64,000 nt of DNA from Synechococcus sp. ROS8604 (GTDB lineage: Bacteria > Cyanobacteriota > Cyanobacteriia > PCC-6307 > Cyanobiaceae), in NCBI RefSeq assembly GCF_014279655.1, contig NZ_CP047946.1, forward strand, positions 2,480,001 through 2,544,000, given 5' to 3'. Positions 58,395-64,000 of the stretch are shown piece by piece. The notes under the pieces were generated by a model that saw only the letters and a program-made list of their open reading frames with translations, had not been told where the DNA came from and did no database searches. Each line of letters starts with the position of its first letter. Positions within the stretch are counted from its first letter, which is position 1. Position numbers and translations under genes: made by a program.

Positions 58395-59792
58395 ATGGCC
58401 GGGGACGCCAAAACAGGCAACAGCCTTTCGGAACGGCCCACCGTGGCCTTCGCCCATCTGGGCTGCGAGAAAAATCGCGTGGATACAGAGCACATGCTCG
58501 GACTTCTCGCTGAGGCCGGCTATGGGGTGAGCAGCGATGAAAACGACGCCAACCTGGTGGTGGTGAATACCTGCAGCTTCATTCAAGACGCCCGCGAAGA
58601 ATCCGTACGGACCCTTGTGGGACTTGCAGAGCAAGGCAAGAAGCTGATCATTGCCGGATGCTTGGCCCAGCATTTTCAGGACGAGCTTCTGGAGTCGATA
58701 CCAGAGGCAAAAGCGATCGTGGGCACCGGTGACTATCAGCACATTGTGGAGGTGCTGCAGCAGGTAGAAGCCGGTGAGCGGGTGAACCGCGTCAGTGAGA
58801 CGCCAACGTTTGTGGCCGACGAAAACCTGCCTCGTTACCGCACCACTGGTGAAGCCGTTGCCTACTTGAAAGTTGCTGAGGGCTGCGACTACCGCTGCGC
58901 GTTTTGCATCATTCCCCATCTGCGCGGAAATCAACGCTCAAGAACGATCGAATCAATCGTGGCTGAAGCCCATCAGCTGGCAGCACAAGGGGTTCAAGAA
59001 TTGATCCTGATCAGTCAGATCACCACCAATTACGGATTGGACCTCTACGGCAAACCCCGCCTTGCCGACCTTCTCAAGGCACTCGGCGACGTGGAGATCC
59101 CCTGGATTCGCGTGCACTACGCCTATCCCACGGGCCTCACGCCTGAGGTTCTTGCGGCCTATCGCGATGTTCCCAATGTGCTGCCCTATCTGGATTTACC
59201 GCTTCAGCACAGCCATCCTGAGGTGTTGAGAGCGATGAATCGCCCTTGGCAAGCCGATGTCAATGAACGATTGCTGGATCAGATTCGTGAACAACTGCCT
59301 GAGGCCATTCTTCGCACCACATTGATTGTGGGATTTCCCGGCGAAACAGAGGAACAATTCGAACATTTGGCCGGATTTTTAGAACGTCAACGCTTTGATC
59401 ACGTTGGCATCTTCACCTTCTCGCCAGAAGACGGCACGGCGGCTGCAACCCTCCCAAATTCAGTCCCTGAGGAGATTGCCATCGCGCGCAAGGACAAGTT
59501 GATGACCTTGCAACAGCCCATTTCCGCTGCTCGCAATGCCTCTTGGATTGGCAAAACCGTGGATGTTTTAGTGGAGCAACACAATCCCTCCACCGGGGAA
59601 ATGATTGGCCGATGTTCCCGATTCGCGCCGGAAGTGGACGGAGAAGTGCTGGTGCAGCCAGGGGATAACGGACTGCAAGTCCATCCCGGAACCATGGTGC
59701 CGGTTCAGATCACAGGCGCAGACATCTATGACCTCACAGGCCGAGTGGTCGGTGCTGCTCACATGGTCGCCGCAGCTCGCGGTGCGACGTGA
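58395..59792 (+). CDS. rimO: Ribosomal protein S12 methylthiotransferase RimO
   Basis: 465 residues from ATG 58395 (TTG 58380 is a weaker option). N-terminal UPF0004 domain with [14 protein letters not shown], radical SAM cluster [17 protein letters not shown], and a TRAM domain at the C-terminus. Adds a methylthio group to an aspartate of S12. Its stop overlaps the GTG of the next gene by four bases. Confidence 0.94.
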   Translation: MAGDAKTGNSLSERPTVAFAHLGCEKNRVDTEHMLGLLAEAGYGVSSDENDANLVVVNTCSFIQDAREESVRTLVGLAEQGKKLIIAGCLAQHFQDELLESIPEAKAIVGTGDYQHIVEVLQQVEAGERVNRVSETPTFVADENLPRYRTTGEAVAYLKVAEGCDYRCAFCIIPHLRGNQRSRTIESIVAEAHQLAAQGVQELILISQITTNYGLDLYGKPRLADLLKALGDVEIPWIRVHYAYPTGLTPEVLAAYRDVPNVLPYLDLPLQHSHPEVLRAMNRPWQADVNERLLDQIREQLPEAILRTTLIVGFPGETEEQFEHLAGFLERQRFDHVGIFTFSPEDGTAAATLPNSVPEEIAIARKDKLMTLQQPISAARNASWIGKTVDVLVEQHNPSTGEMIGRCSRFAPEVDGEVLVQPGDNGLQVHPGTMVPVQITGADIYDLTGRVVGAAHMVAAARGAT

Positions 59793-61018
59793 ACAGAAGC
59801 CCCAGCTGGCATGAACGGCAACGCACCATTTTTCTCATTGCCTCAGGGTTAAGCACAGCTGGTTCTTTCGCAGGTCTCACCGCCAAAGGTTGGATCTTGA
59901 TGAGCGGCACCGACAACGCCATGTTGCTCGCCCTGCATTTTGCAGCTCTCTCACTCCCGACCCTGATCGTGAGTGGAGCCGCGGGTGTTCGCACCGATCG
60001 AATCGGCTGCGAGCAGGTGCTCATTCAGGCGCAGTGGGCGCTCCTCGGAGCAGGGCTCCTTGGGGCCCTATCGATTCCTCTTTTGGAGGGAACAGCCCAG
60101 GTTGCTGTGCTGCTCGCCAGCACCCTGCTCATGGGGATTGCCAGTGCCTACGAACTCACTGCCCGCAACAAATACTGCGCCTTGCTGGTGGATGACCCAC
60201 GCACATTGGCGCCGTACCTCACCAGTTTTTCGGTGGTTTTCAATGTTGGGAAATTAGTCGGACCTCCGATCGGGGGGTGGCTTGTGGCTTTGACGGGACC
60301 AGCCACAGCCCTCAGCCTCGATGCCCTCACCTATTTATTACCCATTGCCAGCGTGATCTGGCTGCTGAAGCCAAACCGATCGATTGAACAACTCAGCAGC
60401 ACGACAAGCTCCACCACTTTGAAGGCTGCCTGGAAAGAATGCGGACCCGTTTTACGGCACGTGCTCAAGTTCACAGGCTTGATCTGCATCGTGGGGTTCT
60501 TTCACCCAGGCCTGGCACCCCTGATTGCCGCCGACACCCTCGGTCCAAGCCCTCAAGACCTCGGTTTATTCACAAGTGTGCTGGCCGCAGGAAGCATCAC
60601 CGGTGGGATTGTCTTGCAACGCAACAGCCACAAATTCAGCAGCCGTCCCGGCCTCACGCTCGGTTGTTTCGGCTTGATTACAGCGATCGCTCAACTTGGA
60701 ATGGCCAGCAGCAAATTTGTTCCCATCGTGCTGTTGATGGTTTGGCTGATTGGCGCTGGAACCGCTGGACTTCTCAGTAGCGCCAATTTGATCACCCAGG
60801 TTGGCTCAAAGCAGGTGCTCAGAGGACGGATGGCCGGATTAAGCCAAATCGCTTTTCTGGGTGGTGGAGGGTTAAGTGGCCTGATCGCAGCTCAACTCAC
60901 AATCAGTCTTGGACTGCAAACAACATTCGCGATTGCAGGAGGAATTGGCCTGATTCTCTCCTTAGGTGAGATCTGGCGTCGCGGTGGAATGCCGATGAAC
61001 GAAATCAAATCAGCTTGA
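59789..61018 (+). CDS. MFS transporter (EntS-like branch)
   Basis: 409 residues from a GTG at 59789. About twelve hydrophobic segments; LGKSTVVF-like features are replaced by [17 protein letters not shown] and [20 protein letters not shown], as in the MFS_3/enterobactin-exporter branch. Substrate unknown. Coupled to rimO. Its last 14 bases overlap the PetL-like gene on the other strand. Confidence 0.85.
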   Translation: MNRSPSWHERQRTIFLIASGLSTAGSFAGLTAKGWILMSGTDNAMLLALHFAALSLPTLIVSGAAGVRTDRIGCEQVLIQAQWALLGAGLLGALSIPLLEGTAQVAVLLASTLLMGIASAYELTARNKYCALLVDDPRTLAPYLTSFSVVFNVGKLVGPPIGGWLVALTGPATALSLDALTYLLPIASVIWLLKPNRSIEQLSSTTSSTTLKAAWKECGPVLRHVLKFTGLICIVGFFHPGLAPLIAADTLGPSPQDLGLFTSVLAAGSITGGIVLQRNSHKFSSRPGLTLGCFGLITAIAQLGMASSKFVPIVLLMVWLIGAGTAGLLSSANLITQVGSKQVLRGRMAGLSQIAFLGGGGLSGLIAAQLTISLGLQTTFAIAGGIGLILSLGEIWRRGGMPMNEIKSA

Positions 61019-61097
61019 TGCCGCGCAGAATCGTGCTGAGAACAAAAGCTGCGACCAAACCGGCAGCCACAAGACCCAAATAGATGGCGACGCCCAT
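61005..61097 (-). CDS. PetL-like small subunit of cytochrome b6f
   Basis: 30 residues: ATG 61097 to TGA 61005. One helix (YLGLVAAGLVAAFVLSTIL), ending RGIKLI. Size, topology and the Lys-Leu-Ile end resemble PetL, a peripheral subunit of the b6f complex. The similarity is short, so another photosynthetic peptide is possible. Overlaps the convergent MFS gene. Confidence 0.6.
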   Translation of the reverse strand: MGVAIYLGLVAAGLVAAFVLSTILRGIKLI

Positions 61098-61253
61098 AAC
61101 AGACACAGATTGCAGTAACCATTAGATCAGAAACCTTGCCGAGATGCTTGCAAACACGCTTAAGCTTGTACGCATCGAAATCTACGGATTAATATCCGGT
61201 CTGCATTGAGGGTTGGCCGGCTTCCCAGAACGCTTAGCTCTCCCGATACCACC

Positions 61254-62828
61254 ATGCGCACCCTTTTCGTCTATCCCCAATTTCCCAAGACGTTCTGGAG
61301 TTACGAAAAAATTCTGGAACTGGTCAACAGAAAGGTGTTGCTACCGCCTTTAGGCCTCGTCACGGTTGCAGCCCTCCTTCCCCAGGAATGGGAGATGAAG
61401 TTGGTGGATCGCAACGTGCGCGAAGTGACCTCTGCCGAATGGGATTGGGCCGAGCTGGTGGTGATCTCAGGAATGATCGTCCAGAAGGACGACATGCAAC
61501 AACAGATCAACGAAGCAAGGAGTCGTGGGATTCCAGTAGCGGTTGGAGGCCCCTACGCCAGCTCCACCCCTGATGCGCCAGAAATTGCGGACGCCGATTT
61601 CAAAATCTTGGATGAGGGGGAAATCACCCTGCCCCTGTTTATCGAAGCCATCCAGAGGGGGGATCGCAGCGGTCGGTTCAGCGCAGAAGGAGAAAAGCCT
61701 GATGTGACCTCCACCCCAATCCCCCGCTTTGACCTGCTGCAGCTCGAGGCCTATGACTCCATGAGCGTCCAGTTCTCGCGGGGCTGTCCATTCAATTGCG
61801 AATTTTGCGACATCATCGTTCTCTACGGACGCAAACCACGCACCAAAACACCTGAGCAGTTGGTTGCTGAATTGCAATCGCTTTATGACCTTGGATGGAG
61901 GCGTTCGATCTTCCTGGTCGATGACAATTTCATCGGCAACAAGCGCAACGCGAAGCTTTTGCTGCCGCAAATCAAAGCCTGGCAAGAAGACCGTGGCTAC
62001 CCATTCAGTTTTGCAACTGAGGCATCCGTCGATCTAGCCGATGACGACGAAATGATGCGAATGATGCACGAAGCTCGTTTTGAAAGCGTGTTCCTTGGCA
62101 TTGAAACCCCCGATGAAGCCAGCCTAGAAACCGCGAGAAAAGTTCAAAACACTCGCAATCCACTTGATGCCGCTGTTGACCGCATTACGGCCAATGGCAT
62201 TCGGGTGATGGCTGGATTCATCATTGGTTTCGACGGAGAAAAAGATGGTGCTGGCTTACGTATCGTTGATTTCGTAACCCGTACAGGAATTCCTGCAGCC
62301 ATGATGGGAATGCTGCAAGCCCTTCCCAACACAGCCCTATGGCATCGTCTTGAAAAAGAAGGTCGCTTGATTCAAGACGAATCGGCTGCCAAGGGTGTTA
62401 ACCAAACGAATTTGCTTAATTTTAAACCAACCCGACCCATTCGTGACATTGCCAACGAATATGTCGAAGCATTTTGCACGCTTTACGAACCCAATGCCTA
62501 CATGGATCGGGTTTATTCCTACTACTTAAAAATGGGAGCGCCACGCTGGAAAGGAACCAGCAAGTTGCCTACCTGGACTGATATCAAAGCACTATCGATC
62601 GTGATCTGGCGTCAAGGCCTAAAACGCGATACTCGCGGGCGCTTTTGGCGCTATCTGTTTGGAATGGCTCGCCAGAATCCAGCCATGCTTGAGCAGTTCA
62701 TCGTTGTCCTTGCACACAACGAACATTTCATGGAGTACAGAGCAATTGTGCAACAGGAAATCCGTGAGCAGCTGGAATCATTGCCACCAGAAGAACCCAG
62801 CAACTCTCGCGAGCTTCAGCCTGTTTGA
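61254..62828 (+). CDS. B12-binding-domain radical SAM protein (DUF4070)
   Basis: 524 residues from ATG 61254 (the frame opens at 61206). N-terminal cobalamin-like domain (LFVYPQFPKTFWSYEKIL, VVISGMIVQKDDM, VGGPYASSTPD), cluster motif SRGCPFNCEFCDII, and a C-terminal DUF4070 region. Members include enzymes acting on hopanoids and other lipids, but the substrate here is not known. Stands alone. Confidence 0.88.
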   Translation: MRTLFVYPQFPKTFWSYEKILELVNRKVLLPPLGLVTVAALLPQEWEMKLVDRNVREVTSAEWDWAELVVISGMIVQKDDMQQQINEARSRGIPVAVGGPYASSTPDAPEIADADFKILDEGEITLPLFIEAIQRGDRSGRFSAEGEKPDVTSTPIPRFDLLQLEAYDSMSVQFSRGCPFNCEFCDIIVLYGRKPRTKTPEQLVAELQSLYDLGWRRSIFLVDDNFIGNKRNAKLLLPQIKAWQEDRGYPFSFATEASVDLADDDEMMRMMHEARFESVFLGIETPDEASLETARKVQNTRNPLDAAVDRITANGIRVMAGFIIGFDGEKDGAGLRIVDFVTRTGIPAAMMGMLQALPNTALWHRLEKEGRLIQDESAAKGVNQTNLLNFKPTRPIRDIANEYVEAFCTLYEPNAYMDRVYSYYLKMGAPRWKGTSKLPTWTDIKALSIVIWRQGLKRDTRGRFWRYLFGMARQNPAMLEQFIVVLAHNEHFMEYRAIVQQEIREQLESLPPEEPSNSRELQPV

Positions 62829-62832
62829 GGGA

Positions 62833-63231
62833 TTAATCCTGAACGTAAGGACTTCCTTCGCGCAAACACTGTTCTGCCTTCTGAAGTTCCCGACCCAAAT
62901 ACATCGCATGATCCAAACGGCTTAGGGGATGGTTTCCGTCCCCTTCGCACAAGGCAATCCCCAATTCTTTTGCCGTACGCCCACGCAACACGGCCGTGGG
63001 CGTTCTAGGACCACCCTTCCGGCAAGCAATCACTTCCCCGGAATCTGGATCCCGCGCAAGGCCTTGCTCATCAATCGTGTTGCCGTAGTGCTCAACAACC
63101 AATTCAGCGGCAGCAACATCCACGCGAATCAAGAAATAACCCAACGGATCTAAGGCTATAAATCGCTGCGACAACTGATCATCCAGCTGAGCACAGGCGT
63201 TGAGGTCTATGGCACTGTTGGTCTGGTTCAA
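62833..63231 (-). CDS. DUF4346-type protein
   Basis: 132 residues. DPLGYFLIRVDVAAAELVVEHY, GRTAKELGIALCEGD and LDHAMYLGRELQKAE follow the cyanobacterial DUF4346 family. Soluble; function unknown. 24 bases from the next gene on the same strand, so in one operon. Confidence 0.75.
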   Translation of the reverse strand: MNQTNSAIDLNACAQLDDQLSQRFIALDPLGYFLIRVDVAAAELVVEHYGNTIDEQGLARDPDSGEVIACRKGGPRTPTAVLRGRTAKELGIALCEGDGNHPLSRLDHAMYLGRELQKAEQCLREGSPYVQD

Positions 63232-63255
63232 TCTGGCTGCAAGGCTCTTCTCAAC

Positions 63256-64000
63256 TTACAGAGCAAGGGATGGCGTCTCTTTTCGAAAAGGGAGCTCAGC
63301 ATTGATCGCCTCAATCTCCTCGAGCATCAGTGGATTGACCTTGCCGAGCCAGCCACGAATCAATCCTTCCATCTGGGGCTCATACCAGCGATGGAGGCTG
63401 GTATGAGGTCGAGCCACAAACCCACGCCGACGTTTGTGGCTCCCCCCTGCTCCTGGATCAAAACTCTTCAGTCCCTGCTTCAAAGCCCACTCAATCGGAG
63501 CGTAATAGCAAACCTCAAAATGCAAACAATCAATCTCTTCATGGCTCCCCCAGTACCGCCCCCAGAGCGATGCATCGTCATGCACGCAAAGTGACATAGC
63601 CACTGGCTCATGGGGGTTGCCACGATGCGCACTAAAGAGAACAATCCGCTCACGCAATGCATTCGTAGCCAAGGCATCGAAAAACGATGCTTCGAGATAC
63701 TTGCTACCCCACATCCCCCAACGAGCACAGTGCTGTTCATAAAATTGATGCATGCATTGCATCAATGAAGGATCGAGATCCTCACCACAAAGGGGGGTAA
63801 TCTCGATGCCTGCTGCACGAACCGCCTTCCGCTCTCGTTTGATATTACGGCGCTGATTGGCATTAAACCCTGCCAAATAGTCGTCAAAATTGGCCTGCCC
63901 ATCTGATGTCCAGAGACTCTGCTGATTCAACCAAGCAGCACAACCTGCAGCTTCTGCTAAAGGACGCCAGAGCGGATCAACGTAGAGAAAATTACAGCTG
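63256..64000 (-). CDS. FemAB/GNAT-like acyltransferase, 5' end outside window
   Basis: 248 residues are visible; the frame stays open to the right edge. ANQRRNIKRERKAVRAAGIE, HQFYEQHCARWGMWGSKYL, CVHDDASLWGRYWGS and FDPGAGGSHKRRRGF are typical of the DUF482 branch of FemAB-like proteins, seen as peptidoglycan or lipid aminoacyl/acyl transferases. The substrate is unknown. Upstream gene of the DUF4346 protein. Confidence 0.8.
   Translation of the reverse strand, partial: SCNFLYVDPLWRPLAEAAGCAAWLNQQSLWTSDGQANFDDYLAGFNANQRRNIKRERKAVRAAGIEITPLCGEDLDPSLMQCMHQFYEQHCARWGMWGSKYLEASFFDALATNALRERIVLFSAHRGNPHEPVAMSLCVHDDASLWGRYWGSHEEIDCLHFEVCYYAPIEWALKQGLKSFDPGAGGSHKRRRGFVARPHTSLHRWYEPQMEGLIRGWLGKVNPLMLEEIEAINAELPFRKETPSLAL

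Overview
The window comes from a marine picocyanobacterium, most likely Synechococcus of the Prochlorococcus/marine Synechococcus group. Pointers to this are psbU, a high-light-inducible protein, a PucC-type transporter, KtrAB, a DUF1400 protein, VKOR fused to a thioredoxin domain, and a 16S-tRNA-Ile-tRNA-Ala-23S-5S rRNA operon. The assignment rests on protein families read from translations, with no database search.

Layout. Positions 1-807 hold the 3' part of a phospholipase-D-like gene. Positions about 781-9927 are a visibly AT-rich genomic island, ending in a tyrosine recombinase and bounded by a perfect 45-bp direct repeat (736-780 and 9928-9972). The repeat lies inside the phospholipase-D gene; a second fragment of such a gene follows the right copy. 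Cargo is mostly unrecognised membrane, secreted and lipoprotein genes, a TPR gene broken by two homopolymer frameshifts, a small ribbon-helix-helix protein, a phage-type zinc-ribbon protein, and a gene whose promoter carries a perfect cyanobacterial LexA-box match. That last gene abuts the integrase tail to tail.

From 10 kb on the DNA is dense core genome: PucC-like transporter, phosphoglucomutase, an RND efflux operon, RarA fusion protein, phosphopantetheinyl transferase, Bcp, CoaX, CysH, NDH-2, HflX, KtrB-KtrA, AnmK, several small proteins (RHH, Nif11), an ABC-F protein, HtrA protease, HrpB helicase, HLIP, XseA-XseB and a YihY-family protein. The rRNA operon occupies 43.4-48.8 kb on the minus strand. 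After it come an inositol-monophosphatase-like gene, a TolC-like outer membrane protein, a DUF512 radical SAM protein, UppP, a DUF3120 protein, PsbU, NadB, VKOR, RimO, an MFS transporter, a PetL-like peptide, a B12-binding radical SAM protein, a DUF4346 protein and a FemAB-like acyltransferase running off the right edge.

The most interesting region is the island. It looks like a small integrative element of about 9.2 kb that targets a protein-coding gene rather than a tRNA, swaps that gene's C-terminal codons, and has an apparently SOS-controlled promoter next to its integrase. This reading comes from sequence pattern only; activity and excision are untested.
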